From: Nymphaea colorata
Lineage: Eukaryota > Streptophyta > Magnoliopsida > Nymphaeales > Nymphaeaceae
Assembly (NCBI RefSeq): GCF_008831285.2
Contig: NC_045150.1
Location: 14,939,362-15,003,361 of the forward strand
DNA: 64,000 nt
Direction: 5' to 3'
Shown here: positions 43,528 to 57,011 of the stretch, piece by piece
How positions within the stretch are numbered: position 1 is the stretch's first letter
Layout of the letters: the number at the start of each line of letters is the position of its first letter
Made by a program: the position numbers and the translations under genes
Notes under the pieces: generated by a model
Databases searched by the model: none
What the model was told of the DNA's origin: nothing
What the model saw: only the letters and a program-made list of their open reading frames with translations

Positions 43528-45762
43528 CTAACAAAACCATACATGAAATAAAAAGTGCACTCATAGAAACAAGAAATTTCATACTGGCTTGCTAAATTCC
43601 CAACTAAAACCATAATGATAATCTGATCTTCCTATATAAAAATCAACAATAGAACACTTCAGGAGACCCTACTATAAAACCGTTAAAGAGTTGGTAATAA
43701 TTAAGAACAAAGCAAACACAAAAGAAATGTGATGGAAAGGAAAGAAGTGTGCCATCATTTCCTTCCCTTTTCTTTCTTATCATTTCCCTCCCCATTTCCT
43801 TTCCTTCATTTTCCTTTTCATCTATTCTGTTTTCTCCATCCAAACATGGATTAAACCAACTGAATACTTAACATCAAATAAAGATCATATCTAACATATA
43901 CACCTCAGTTCACCTTAGGACATGCCAATTTTAACACCAGACATAACAAATTGCATGGACCGGAAACAATAAATAAAAAACAAAGTAATTCAATGGAACA
44001 ATATAATCTAAAACAATTGCTGCTGTTTACTAACCTGCAGAAACCATATTGGGAAACCCGCTAAACCCTACACTAAAAGTGGGTTTTCCAATTTGAAAAA
44101 AGGAAACCAATAGCCAGCTAAAACGATAAGAATGTAACCAGTGATAGGTTTTTTTTTTCTAGAGGAGGCTGCTAATAATTTTCAATTTTTTTACAAAGGT
44201 TTTTTTTTTTTTGAAAAAATATTGAGTGGTAAACTTAAGAAACAAACCACTTTCATAAAGCTGGGATGAGGCCAATGGACCTTGCTTGATCTTGAAGAGA
44301 TATCTAATGTTTTTTGTATTTTACCTCTTTGCTAACTAAAAGAATTCATGTGATCTCCCATATTTGGATCCAATCTAATTGTTTAAGACAAATGTAAAAG
44401 GACGTTAGTTCAAGTTGAGTGTCACATGTGTCCTATTATGTCAGGAAGAAAGGGACATAAGTTTGTCTATTTTCGGGTGAACGGGAGAGATCTACTACCC
44501 AACAAAGAGCTGAAGTTCCTACTCAACCCATTGTCCTCATAAGATATAAGGTTAGCTTTCGTTACTTCATACTGTTATCCCCACTATACTTCAACTTACA
44601 TATCGATGACTCCCCATTTACAATAACACATAAAATTGATGCTCATAATATTCAAACTGAATACTTTGAATTTGAAACATATTGTTTACCTCAAATCTTT
44701 TAGAATGATAACAAAAATGCAGTCCGCGGAGAAATTGTCCCAAAATTTTTGTGCCCGTGAGACTGGACATTAGAGTTGACTGTTTTCATCTTCAGGATGG
44801 AGAAACATAGGCAAAACTTATTAAGTAAAAAACTGCAGTAGCTCAAGTACACAGCATGTGGTTTTGCTTCAAAAGGCAGCAAGCGTATTCCTCCCATCTT
44901 AAACTTAATGTCACATCGAATCCCTGATTTGCTGGGTTCACGTGCTTTTAGGAAAATTCTAATTCATGGCCTCATCTTTCGGTCGTAATTCAAATACGAG
45001 CAGATTTGTCTGATTTTTCTGATGTAAGCCTACTTTTGCGGGCAAACATAAAAACAGAGAAAAAAAACCTTTAATAAAGTCAGAAAACGGGAAAAAACTT
45101 GTGTTTTTCATTTTCCAATTTTGTGCTGTGAATTTGAAAAACAGTTCTTTAGTCGTACTGAAAAGAAAAGAATAAGATTGTCAATGTTTTCATCATAAGT
45201 CACAGTATTTTAACTAGAGATGTAAATGACAATGGCCAAGTCACGTGACCTCATTTGATCTCGCCAATGAAACTTAGGCTCGTGTAGAGATAAGTGCAAA
45301 TTGTAAGGTTTATATCTGACATTACGATCAACAAAAAAAATGATCTCCTAAGTGGAAGTTTCTATTTTCTTTATTTGCTTCACGATGATCATATAATTTA
45401 CAGTATAAAACTGTACACCTAGGACATAAATGATCACAATGATAAGAACTAATATTAGTGAATGGACCAGTGATATCATAAAAGACATCACAATCCCTCA
45501 GGATGGAGCCAGGAATTTCTGATTGACGGGTAGTACTATTCAAATTTTATATTTTTAATGGGCAAAATATATAAATAAAAGACATAACCTTGAAGTATCA
45601 ATATGAAAATAAACATTTTTTTGTAGATTTGTATGGGCAATTGCTCACACATGCCCACAGCTGCCTCCGCCCTCTGCAATCCCTTATATATCATTTTACT
45701 TATAATGTCATTATACTGATAATGGTATATTATATTGGAATTATGGAACTTATAGTATAACA
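43528..45762. other. Non-genic spacer
   Basis: AT-rich, with a CT/GA-biased patch at about 43,730-43,830. One copy of a dispersed motif (CTTGCTTGATCTTGAAGAGA) lies at about 44,281. No gene is seen. Confidence 0.4.
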
Positions 45763-45770
45763 TGTTGAAC

Positions 45771-45964
45771 CAGGGGCAGAGCGATGATTTTTTCAGGGGC
45801 GGGCCAAACAGTCCAACAAACTTATCCACGTAGGGCCAAACTTAACCTGAATCTAAAAAATACATTACCCAACTAAAAATTTTCAGTTTTTGTAATGTAA
45901 TTTTTTTTTTTAGTTAGTTGGGTTGGGGCCATGGCATCGGCGGCCCCCCCTCCCTCCGCCCCTG
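45771..45964. mobile_element. 194-bp MITE, CAGGGGC ends, hAT-like
   Basis: Terminal inverted repeats CAGGGGCAGAGCGA and TCCCTCCGCCCCTG. Flanking 8-mers TGTTGAAC (45,763-45,770) and GGTTGAAC (45,965-45,972) match 7 of 8. It has an AT-rich core and no coding capacity. A related left end (CAGGGGCGGAGCAAGGGCC) stands alone at about 54,312. Confidence 0.7.
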
Positions 45965-45972
45965 GGTTGAAC

Positions 45973-48900
45973 CAACATGGCCATGTCTTCCCTCTTGAAA
46001 CAGTTGTTTGTAGTTCTTCTTTCACAGACCGCGAGATTCAGAGTACAATTTTCATCTCTCTATTTGTCAAGATCGAAGTCGGAACGACGATACGGTTACC
46101 TGAGATTTGGATCCAGATCTGAATCTTTTTTGGTCAATTTGGAGATCCAGCATGAACCACATAATTTCATGGAATCTTTTCATTCATTAAGTTGCCCCCA
46201 CTTGTATTGTACGTATGTACTCAGACCTGACAAACTTGTTCAAGCTAATATAAATGTGGACCTGTAGAGTGTACAGTTTTAATGTGAAGACAAATGCATG
46301 AGGACAGTAAACCTTGCTTCCTCTTGAAGAGAGATCTGTATCAGATCATGATATCCTTTTGTTCTCTTGCTCTCTCTTGACTAGCTTGGACAAAGAATTT
46401 ATTGCCATTTCCAATTGGAGCCTAAGCAAATATGGCAATAGAAAAATGTGTAACTTGGTCGAGCTACGTCACAGAGAAGCGGACGTGGTTCGTGTCTAAA
46501 AGGGACCTTCAAGTGATGCAAACAGGTGATCTCTTAAAAAACAAACACAGATTTTGTGGGCAGCAAGATTATTTTGCAGAATTTTGAAAGAACAAAGTGT
46601 GATTACTAAAGTTATTTTGGATTGGTGACAAGCATCTTGAAAGTCTTTTGCTTCAAAAAAAATTTTCGTGGTTATAAATGGGTCAAATCTACTAAATCCA
46701 ACTTACTTTGGATCTTCCTTCCTATCTAGATTCTTAATTGAAACTAGATGTGAATCTCAATATATATCACAACTACCAATATCATTAATCTTCTACAAAA
46801 TGAAGTAAGGTCAAATGCAAACCCAGTGAAGTGAAGGGGCAGAACAAACCATTTCTTGCTCATTATAACTAAAATGAAAACACTTTGTAGAGAGAGAAAA
46901 AAAATGAAGATCTGCTTATTTTGCTGAGAATTGCTAAAGATGGATGTACCTCCCTAAGCCGAGGAAGACTTAGGGAGCATTTTATTGATTCAGATCTAGA
47001 TCAGAGGTGAATTGAGATGTGGGGATCTAAGATTCTAACATTTTAGATACTTGATTTTTTTTAAACATGAATTTGAAATTCTTCATACGAAAGTAAAGTT
47101 AACTTTGTGTTATAATACTTCATATGATATACTAAACCCACATATTTCTTGTGAAAGAAGGCCTAAGAATCAAGTTGGGGATTGCATTTGATTGCCCTTG
47201 ACTTACCCTGATCTAAGATCCATGGTTTGAGATACATGAATCTCTTCATTTCCTCTATTCTTAAATCAAATATTTTCTCGAAGAAAAAAGTAAAATAAGG
47301 ATTTCAAGTGTAGATGTTAGATCTGAGGAGTGATTCCTAATTTAATAAACCATATATGTTACCATGGATTCATCGCTCCGCATGCTAGTTGAGAGCAAAG
47401 GAGATTGAAATTGGAACTCAATATAGTCTACACTCTACATGCCTCAACCTTAGGGCTAAGGTGAAAGAATCTCTATTATTGTCCCTGATTGATGCTACTG
47501 CAGTCTGAAGAATGGGTCAAGTACCTTCATTGTAGTCATCTAGTTCTCTTGTACCATCTCCAACTCTTTATCTGCCATCTGGCCAGCATAGGTTTGATGG
47601 AAGTTCATTATTGAGTTCATTTTAGAACTAAAGCGAGGGCTGAACAATAGATTGATTTTGACTTGGTTATCAGTAAAAGCATGCCACATCATATCTGTAA
47701 ATCTAAAATCTAGAGCAATCAAAGGTATCCTTAGAGTCATAGTTGGCTGGCTCACTGAGTTGGTTCTGGAATCGCCCAAGTCAGCTAGGATAGCTAGAAA
47801 ACCTAGCCACGAGTCAAGGTTGGCCTAGCTCGCCCCTCACTTGGCCTAACTCATCCCTGACTCAGTTCAACTCAATCATAACTCGTCATGACTCACTTGA
47901 TTCAGGTTATTTCAAAACTCAACAGAGTCTACGAGTCAACTCACTCACCCATGGCCCTGTGATCTACTAATCCAAGTCTGAGCCACGGGTTTGCCAACTA
48001 TGCTTACAGTTTTACACTCTTACCAAGACGACGGCCCATCAGGTCTCCTACCCTCATTTTGGGAAGGAAAACGACTCTTTTTTCTTTCTTATCATAGTCC
48101 TGTCACTATAGATTTGATTTCAACTTGATCAGCTCATGAACTGGAGTTGATGTCCACAAATTTAGAGTTTCGAGCAATCAAACATCTCTTTAGAGTTTTA
48201 CACTGTTGGGAAGACGACTACCCATCACGTCGCCTAACTACCCAAGAGTAGTTTGTTTGTTATTTAAAAGAAATAATAAAGAACCAAAATCACGTCAACA
48301 TCAGGAAGTGACAACGAGGATAATGGGCTTTGCTTGCTATTGAAGAGAAATCCATGGCTGAGCATGGTGTAAGTGTCCGACTGTTTTCAAAGTTTTTTAC
48401 TCTGTCCTGTCCAGGTCAAGGAACCATTTTGTCCTTGCAAAGCCCAAACAAACAAGGCCAAGACCAAGGCTCCCCACACAGGAACCGACGTCAACGTCGG
48501 TCCTACCCGCATGTTACGCACATCAAACAAACTTTTTGGGGTAGGGATCCAAGGAACACCAACAACACATGCGGCCAATTAACATTGCTTTCCCTTGAAG
48601 AGAGATCGGTATCAATGCTGGCTGTTCTTTCGTTGTCGTCCTTCTTGCCCAGCCAAGACAGCGACACGACCCCTTTTCTATTTGAATTGAGTGCGTACGA
48701 TGTTCGTTGGCAAAAACAGTCTCACAATTGGGAAAAACTTGGATCACGTTTGGGCTGTGTCACAAAGACACCGACACCATTCGCGGATAATGCCGGATTT
48801 TGTGATTGTTAAGCCGCACTTACAACCTTAAGCTTTACCTTAATCGTGCTCAAGCTTAATCAGTCGACGCGTAAAACATACAGTTTATAAGATCATAAGT

Positions 48901-49076
48901 TTATACTTGTTAGTTGTTAACAAGTCAGCGGATGTTAAGATGACTCCAAACGAGTGTTTGGGCACCATGAAATTGAGTTTGAAGAAAACTCAGTTTTGAC
49001 AAAATGTGGTTTTTGTAAAAGAGTGAAAAGCCTAACCCTTTAGGTTATTCATGAAAACCAGGTTACGAAAAATGAA
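45973..49076. other. Non-genic region with dispersed direct repeats
   Basis: A motif with the core CTTGAAGAGAGATC follows a TTGCT element at about 46,313 and 48,585, and in diverged form at about 48,328 and 44,281. A pair of roughly 50-bp repeats (TTTTACACT...AAGACGAC...CCCATCA) lies at about 48,007-48,056 and 48,192-48,243. ACTCA-rich sequence occurs at 47,820-47,960. No gene is recognised. Confidence 0.4.
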
Positions 49077-49258
49077 TAACCCAATGAATTGAGTTTAAAG
49101 AAATAAATAGACAAAGAGGGTCGTTTTTCTTTTTGTCAAACAAAATATGATGAAAAGAAATACTTAAGTGTGAACAACCCAATGAATTGAGTCTAAAGAA
49201 ATAAACAGACAAAGTGGGTTGTTTGTTCGAACAAAACATGATGAAAAGAAGTACTTAG
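49077..49258. repeat. Tandem duplication of about 98 bp upstream of the receptor kinase
   Basis: Copies start at about 49,077 and 49,175 with ACCCAATGAATTGAGT and share AAAGAAATAAA, CAGACAAAG and ATGATGAAAAGAA. They differ by small indels and lie about 0.3-0.45 kb upstream of the start codon. Confidence 0.75.
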
Positions 49259-49500
49259 TGGATGGGTAGGACGAGAAACTGTCTCTGTAACCACCAACAT
49301 TGGTTACAGTTTTTTGCAGGTACCAGTGACTGCGATCCCATGACGAGAATCGTCATAAAGGTCATGGGCAGTGATCCAACCTCTCCCTTTTCCTCTCTCT
49401 TCTCTCTCTATAACCATAACATGAAAGATGGAAAACAGGAGACTTCTCCTTGTAACCACTTGAAGGATGCAGCTGCAAGGATGACGCAGAAAGGAGAATA

Positions 49501-49525
49501 GATCTCTCTCTCTCTCTCTCTCGCT
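49501..49525 (+). repeat. CT microsatellite in the 5' leader of the receptor kinase
   Basis: TCTCTC run ending about 17 bp before the ATG at 49,541. CT tracts are common in plant leaders. Confidence 0.8.
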
Positions 49526-49540
49526 TACAATCTGAACAAG

Positions 49541-52500
49541 ATGAAGCATGATTCTTCATTGTTCCGCTTCTCATCTCTCCTTCTTCTTCTTCTTCTTCTT
49601 TTTGTTACAACTCTTTCTTCCCCCGCGACCGCCATTGCCACCAACAACTACGAAGCTCAAGTCCTCCTGTCATGGCTGCAAACCGTGAAGTCCCCACCAC
49701 CTGGCTTCTCCTCCTGGTCCTTCAGTAACCACAACCCTTGCTTCTGGTCCTATGTTGCTTGCTCCCCTGAGTCCCACGTCACCGAGATCGTCATCCCACC
49801 TCTCCCACTTTCCACCGCCTTTCCCACTCAGTTCACCGCGCTCTCATTCCTCACCAAACTCGTCATCTCCGGCGCCAATCTCACGGGGGAAATTTCCCCG
49901 AAGATCGGCAACCTCACCTCCCTCGCCGTTCTCGACCTAAGCTCCAACTCTCTGGGTGGAGAAATCCCTACGGAGCTCGGAAAACTCAGCAACCTCGAGG
50001 TCCTCTCCCTCAATTCAAACCACCTTGTCGGCCCGATTCCGCGGGAGCTCTTAAATTGCTCGCGCCTCAGAATCCTTAATGTGGTAGACAACCACCTCGC
50101 CGGCCGGATTCCGTCTGGCTTCGGTGGGCTTTCCAGGCTCGAAGTACTTCGGATAGGCGGCAACCCAGGGATTGAGGGCGAGATTCCAGATGATATATCC
50201 AACTGCCAGAACTTGGTCTTTCTCGGCCTTGCTGCCACCAATATCTCTGGTCCTATGCCGGCCAGTCTTGGGAAGCTTGGCAGGTTGCAGACGCTTGCCA
50301 TCTACACCACCATGCTTTCTGGTCAAATTCCGCCAGAAATCGGCAATTGCTCGGAATTGGTTAACGTGTTCCTATACCAAAACCACTTGTCCGGCCGGAT
50401 TCCGGCTGAACTAGGTCGTTGCCGGAAGCTAGAGCAGTTACTCCTGTGGCAGAATGAGCTTGTCGGAGAAATGCCGAGCTCGTTCGGGAACCTTACCGAG
50501 TTGAAACAGTTGGACCTCTCTCTCAACTCTCTGAGTGGTCATATTCCACTGAGCGTTTCCAATCTAGGGAAGTTGACGACCTTCCTTCTATCAGGCAATG
50601 CCTTCACCGGTCGTATTCCTTCCATAATTGGAAACTGTACCTTCTTGTCCCAACTGGAGCTGGACAACAATCAGCTCTCAGGCGAGATCCCACCAGAGAT
50701 TGGCCAGTTGAAGGAACTGACTCAGTTCTTTGCCTGGCAGAACATGATCTCCGGCAGAATTCCTGTGGAACTGACCAGGTGTTCAAAACTGAAGGCGCTT
50801 GATCTGTCTCACAACCACCTCATCGGCTTCATACCTCCTGGCCTCTTTCAGCTTAAGAATCTGACTAAACTGCTGCTTCTATCCAACAACTTGGCCGGAC
50901 AGATCCCACCGGACATCGGCAACTGCAGTTCACTGGTCAGGCTCCGGCTTGGGAGAAACCAACTTTCTGGCGTGATCCCAGCCTCCATTGGGATGTTGGG
51001 TAGCCTGAATTTCTTGGAGTTGTCGGAGAACTCACTATCCGGAACGATACCTCCAGAGATCGGAACCTGCACGGGGTTGGAAATGGTAGATTTCCATAGC
51101 AACAGGATTGAGGGCAGCGTCCCTCCTCCACTCGGATCAATCCTAGGCCTTCATGTTTTAGACCTTTCTATGAACAGAATTTCTGGTACCATCCCTGAAT
51201 CCTTTGGCAGATTGAAATACTTGAACAAATTGACTCTGAAAGGAAATATTCTGTCTGGTTTGATCCCCAAGTCTTTGGGGTTGTGCTCCGGTCTGCAATT
51301 TTTAGATTTGAGCAGTAATAGGATCTCCGGGCCCATCCCTCATGAACTGGGTGACCTGCAGAACTTGGCCATCACACTGAACCTGAGTTCGAATCACTTC
51401 TCTGGTTCAATTCCAAGTACATTTTCAGGATTTTCCAATCTTGCAAACTTGGATATTTCACACAACAAGTTGGAAGGGACGTTGGAAGTGTTAGGTGGCC
51501 TTACCAATTTGGTGTCCCTCAATGTCTCCTTCAATAATTTCTCTGGGTTGCTCCCTGATACAGAGTTGTTCAGGGAGCTTTCTCAAAGTGATCTGGAGGG
51601 GAATGCAGGAATATGCATCGGTGGACAGGATTGCTTTGTTCAAGGTAGTGAAACCAAGGACCTCAAAGGCCACCGTAAGACCTTTAGGTTAGTCATTGCC
51701 TTATTGTTCTGCGCAACATTGCTGATGGTGATCTCGACTCCGATGCTGATAAACCGAGCAAGGGCAATGGCAGGTTGCGGCGGATATGGAGGCTTGGGGG
51801 GTGATTGGAAGGTGACTCTGTTCCAAAGAGTTAACTTGTCCTTGGATGAAATTTTAATGGGATTGGTGGAGGAAAATGTGGTTGGAAAGGGATATTCTGG
51901 TGTGGTTTACAGAGTTGAGACAGGAACTGGCATGGAAATCGCGGTGAAGAAGTTGTGGCCTTCGAAGAATGAGGAAAGTTCTTCAGAGAGGGATCTTTTC
52001 ATTGCTGAGATCAAAACTCTTGGGCTGATCAGGCACAGGAACATAATCAGACTGCTGGGTTTCTGCACAAATGCTCACACGAGACTGCTTATGTACGATT
52101 ACATGCAGAATGGGAGTCTGAGTGAACTGCTGCATGAAAAAAAGATTATCTTGGATTGGCAAACCAGGTACAAGATTATACTCGGTGTAGCACAGGGGCT
52201 GGCCTACCTTCACCATGACTGTAGTCCTTCAATTATTCATCGGGATATTAAGGCAAACAATATCTTGCTCAGCTTGGATTTTGAAGCATATGTTGCAGAT
52301 TTTGGTCTGGCAAAACATGTTGATCCATCTGAACTCACTAAATCTTCCAACACTGTGGCTGGCACCTATGGCTACATTGCTCCTGGTAAACCTACCAACT
52401 TCATTCTTTACTTGTCCAGAGAAATTTCTTTTCATGAGATGCTTCTTCTGCTTAGAATTTATTAATGGATGTTTGCCAAACATTCTCTGATTCTATTTGC

Positions 52501-53244
52501 ATGTAAAAGAAATTCAATTCAGATGTTGGAGCTTGCCAAATAAAATGAAGAAAAGATAAATTTTCAGTTAGTTTATAAAGAACGTTGGCTATGGAAATCT
52601 CTTAGGATTTATTTTTCTTTTCTCTTGTCTCCTTGTTTGAAGTACAGAAGATTCATTTTCTGCCGCATTCTTTGAAGAAATCACATAGTCGTGTTCTTCA
52701 GTTGGTGATGTTTCCTATTCCTGCTAAACATGGAAAAGAGGTTGATGCTTTCTATATTTGAAATGCAGAATATGGATGTCGAATGAAGGTCACTGAGAAG
52801 AGTGATGTCTATAGCTACGGCGTTCTTCTTCTTGAGGTGCTCACAGGGATGCAACCCAATGATGGAAGAATACCAGAAGGAATGCACATTGTCAACTGGA
52901 CCTGGCAGAAGCTGCAAACAGAGGAAGCAACTGTCATGGATGTTATTGATGATCGTCTTCGAGGTCTCCCCAACTCTCAGATTGGAGAAATGTTTCAAGC
53001 ACTCGGTCTTGCAATCCTCTGCGTGAACTCACGCCCGGAAGAGCGGCCCACCATGAAAGAAGTCACCGTGATGCTCAAGGAAATTGTGCTTGAAAGTGAG
53101 GACTGCTTCACTAAGACTGAGAAGATCATTGAAATCAGGAGCAGAGTCCCACCATCTTACTTCACCAGCTTTTCAAGATCATCTGAAGCTCTGATCACTC
53201 CATCTCTATATTCTACTAGTTCAAGTGAGATCGGTTTCCACTAG
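49541..53244 (+). CDS. LRR receptor-like kinase, subfamily XI, RGF-receptor (RGI)-like (2 exons)
   Basis: Plasma-membrane receptor kinase of 1,106 residues; exon 1 49,541-52,385, exon 2 52,769-53,244, GT-AG intron. Signal peptide 1-30 (poly-Leu); N-terminal Cys pair C67/C74; about 22 leucine-rich repeats, roughly 98-690; transmembrane helix about 714-738; kinase about 780-1,060. The kinase has GKGYSGVVY, the AVKK lysine (about 804), HRD near 900-902 and DFG near 920-922, so it should be active. The intron cuts within APE of the activation segment, as in other members. RIGG at 204-207 matches the RxGG motif that in Arabidopsis RGI receptors binds the C-terminus of RGF peptides. The N-terminal LRRs also resemble that clade. 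Ligand and clade are inferred; other LRR-XI members are possible. Confidence 0.9.
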
Positions 53245-56200
53245 GACCTGTACTGTAGACTAAATGCTGAACTGTAAACTAGATGCTAATAGTGTGGTAG
53301 AATTTGTGTTTGTGAAATTTACAAATAAAGTGCCAGGTTTTGATGTACTTTCAAAGAACCATCTAATGCTTGAAAAATTATAAACAACTTCTTCCAGTTT
53401 CTAAAATTATTCACAAGCAGGCGCTTCAGGAACGAAAAATGATAAAAATATACTTAAAAAGAATATTCTACTTTTTTAAAAGAAACTCTATTCAATCAAA
53501 AGAGAAAAAGATTCATAAACGTCGTTTTCCAAGTTGATCTCCGTAAAATTTCATCTCTCTCTCTCTCTTCCTTTCGACGCCAAAGAAAAGGACAAAAGCG
53601 TGCTGGCACAGAAAAGTGCGTATGTTGTGGAGGAGACTTAAAGGGAATTCTCTTTTCTTTAAGGGTAAAATAGTTTTTAAAATATATTTTAATCATTTTC
53701 ACTCGTGAAGCACGTGATTGTCAAGTACTGTACGAACTTGAACTGTTATTTGCAATTTTTCGAATGTTAGGTCGGTTTTTCGTAAATTCATCAAAAATTC
53801 AATTTCAGGGTAAAAGTTCCAAACTTGTTTCGGCATCAAACGTTGGATCAGGAGGGAACTTTCCATTGTTTTGAAGCCTAATGGCCTTTTTTGCTAAGTT
53901 TGTATAAAATGATCCTCGAACTAAGGAAGATAATTTCTATATTGATTTTCAAGGTTTCAAATACGGAGAGACCAATAAAGTTAGAATCACAAGAACCACG
54001 CGCACAGTTGAAATATGTTTCAACTAAAAATAATTTGACTAGAGCATGCATAAAGATTTCATAGACAGACATATTCTTATGAGCCATTGAGAGGGACCAT
54101 AATACAGCAGTGAGATTTCCTCCCACTCACTCCAAAGGACAAAGGACAAACACACATCTAAGCTCACGCGGTAAGATTTCCTCCCCCTCACTGAAAGGAG
54201 CCACACACATCTCAATCACAGGACAATCCTTCCCGAACAATATGAGGCTTGCTTGTTGCCTTTACTGCTAAGTAGAAGTGATGTTCTAGGGTGTTGTGTC
54301 CTCTGTACTAGCAGGGGCGGAGCAAGGGCCACCTTAAAAAAAATAATAATAAAAAAGTGTACATAAAAATTTTCATTTATCTTATATCAAAATTTTCAAA
54401 AATTATATTTCAACTCCTATTAAGATTATAATTTAACCCCTTACAAAAAATTACTAGTTCCAAGTTCCAACCCTAGTTGGTAGGCCTTTCTTGGTCTATG
54501 GCTTTCACCGTATTGTGGGCAGGTGAACATGGCTAAGATATTTATCTGATGACAGGAAGAAATTCAGTATCAGATTTCCCATTCCCCAGTTCACTACGCT
54601 GTTTCATAAATGAATCCATATCAGATTGGGCTTCAATAAAGTTCTGGCATGAGTACGTATAAGTCTTCGGTGAAGGGTACATATAAGTTTGATCATGCTA
54701 ATTAAAATAAATTCTGTGTTGAAAAATAAGGTCTGAACCTGAGTTTAAATATGAATCTGATCATGTAGAATCCAGTTAAGACAAACTTGGTAAAGGCTGG
54801 ACCCAACCTGAATCGAACTGTTTATATCCCTCACGACACTTTTGTGAAACTAATTGTGCGTTTGGGTAAAAAGACCAAAACACATTTTTGTGAATAACCT
54901 AGGGATTCCAGGTTATTTACTCCTTTTTGAAGAACAGTTTTTTCAAAAATGAGTTTTGACAAAACTTTTTTTTGGTGTTTTATATATATATACTCCAAAA
55001 ATTGGTTTTGGGGTGTCATCCAAATTGGCCCCTACGAATTTTCCTTGGGGAGAAGAAAGGAGACATGAAATGAGTTCCTCTGTGTGGGGCACGAAGGTTG
55101 TGGGCGGCGGACTGGGCATGAACATTTTTCTGCAACTTCTTGAGCAGTGAAAGTTTGTCCCAGAGCTTGCAGGCAAACCGAGTTATGTCCACAGTATTAA
55201 CCAAGGTAATTGATGGGTCATAAAAGGAAATGCTGCGTAATGAAAGAAAGAGATCAGCTTATTGCAGATCAAGAAAGATATCAGCATGCGTTCCAAAAAG
55301 ATCGTGCATGGTACCACAGAAGATAAGCATGCAAGGCAGGCAGATAGAGATGCCAAAAACATTGATGACCGCCAAGGAACAGCAACACGCAAGGCAGACG
55401 GAGAAGGAAATGGAGAAAGAGATCACTGTTGAAAATGACAAAGACGTGAATGAACGTATAAAGTACGAACTGTGAAAAAACCATCTCAAAATATAGAGAA
55501 AAAGAGTAAGTTTTCAGCCGTAAATGTAGGTAACCCAACCACGTTGAATGGCCGCTCTCACCCTCTTTCTCTCTTCTGGAGAATCAATGTTGGGTTCCGT
55601 TTTGAACAACCAATAAATATACCAGTCAAGCATGAGCCAAATCCTACCTGCCTTACGTTTCGGTAATACAACTTTTGAAGTTTGTTGTTTTGGCTTCTTC
55701 TCTAAGAACCCACTTGAACCTGGTAAATCCTTGTTCAGTTGGGCTTGCATGGGGGTGGGGAACGAGCAAAGGCTTACTAAGATTTATCAGGCCTCACCAC
55801 AACATAATCCTATATAATTGTCCACACAATGTTTAAGTTTTCCTTCATCCATTGCTAAGTTTTCTGAAAAATCCTGCATCGATGCTTAAAAAACTGATTC
55901 AATCTACCCCAAGCAACAGTAAGTGCCTTGGTATGAGTAGATAGATATCAACCTCCAAACGAAGGTTACTCTGTCTTGTTATTTATTCATCTAAAGATTC
56001 ATAATCACCTTTAACAGGTAGACCAGATAGCCCACAAAGCCATTATAACAGATATTGGAGAAAGAAAAGAGTTAATAGAGAAAGAACTCCAACATCTTTC
56101 TGCACAAGCTCCATTTCAAAAAATTTCTCATTCATTGAACCCGTCACCAGTGGCATACCCCTCACTCTATTTTGATGGGGCCTCCCATTAATGACTAGAT

Positions 56201-56397
56201 ACATATACGATGCCCAAAATAACTCTTTCAAGATCTCAAGAAATTGCTACCTTCCTTTAATGAGAATATGCTTCCTAGAGCATACCTTAAGTTTATCTGA
56301 TGCAAGAAGATACTTCTGGTTCTCTGGAACAGGTTGGTCCTGCAATTCTTTACAGACAGGCTCGTGTAATCAGAAGTTGCATATTCCAATACCAGGA
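53245..56397. other. 3' region of the receptor kinase and non-genic spacer
   Basis: The 3' UTR probably ends by about 53,390. A lone MITE-like end (CAGGGGCGGAGCAAGGG) lies at about 54,312. Around 55,200-55,470 a purine-rich patch gives lysine/glutamate-rich short frames without a domain. I see no supportable gene. Confidence 0.4.
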
Positions 56398-56402
56398 AAA
56401 CT

Positions 56403-56801
56403 TGTTAAGAAATATGATTTCTTATTGTTGTTATCTCTTAATTAGGTATTATCTTAGTTAAGAGCTAGTTTAGGATTAGTTAGGAATTAGTTTAGGATTT
56501 AGTTTATTTCTTTCTTTTCTCTTTATTTTTTATTTTTTATTTTTTTATTATTTCTGCCAAACTAGTCGTTGGCAGTTCCAACAGCTCTATTAAGAGCTGT
56601 TGGAACTAGCCCAACGGCTAGTTTAGCTCATCTCTTCTTATTCTCTCTTATAAATATCCTTGTAACAGTCTTTGTAAAGAATAAGCTGTGTTTTACAGCC
56701 TTTATATTGTTTATTGAATGAGTATTACTCTTCTTCACTTGGCCTTAGTGCCTTTTTGGTATTATATGTATTCTTTGTGACTGTTATAGTCACTTTTCAC
56801 A
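56403..56801 (+). repeat. 5' LTR of the copia element (399 bp)
   Basis: TG...CA ends. It contains a short inverted repeat (AACAGCTC / GAGCTGTT, about 56,578-56,605) and a TATAAATA box at about 56,650. Its first 50 bp and last 27 bp reappear around the nested insertion at 33,045-38,047. Confidence 0.95.
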
Positions 56802-57011
56802 TGGTATCAGAGCCATTGGGTTGATTCTCAAAGCTTGTTAAAGGCTGCTGCTGAGATTTTATGTTGCTGGTTTGATTGAAGAGATTCTTTGTTGGAGGAT
56901 ATAATTTCTTGAAGGCCTTTTTGCTGCGGTTGCTCACCAACTGTTTGGTGAAATTTCTAGAAGAGTTTTTTCTTGACTTCTTTGGAGATTATTGTTTCAA
57001 GTATTGCTCTC

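Noticed and set aside
52386-52465. Read-through end of the receptor kinase exon 1 frame (974 codons)
   Set aside because: The canonical GT donor at 52,386 and the exon at 52,769 restore the invariant APE motif and the rest of the kinase; read-through would only be intron retention.
55230-55475. Lys/Glu-rich 81-codon plus-strand frame
   Set aside because: Purine-rich DNA gives charged translations in several frames; no domain or splice support.
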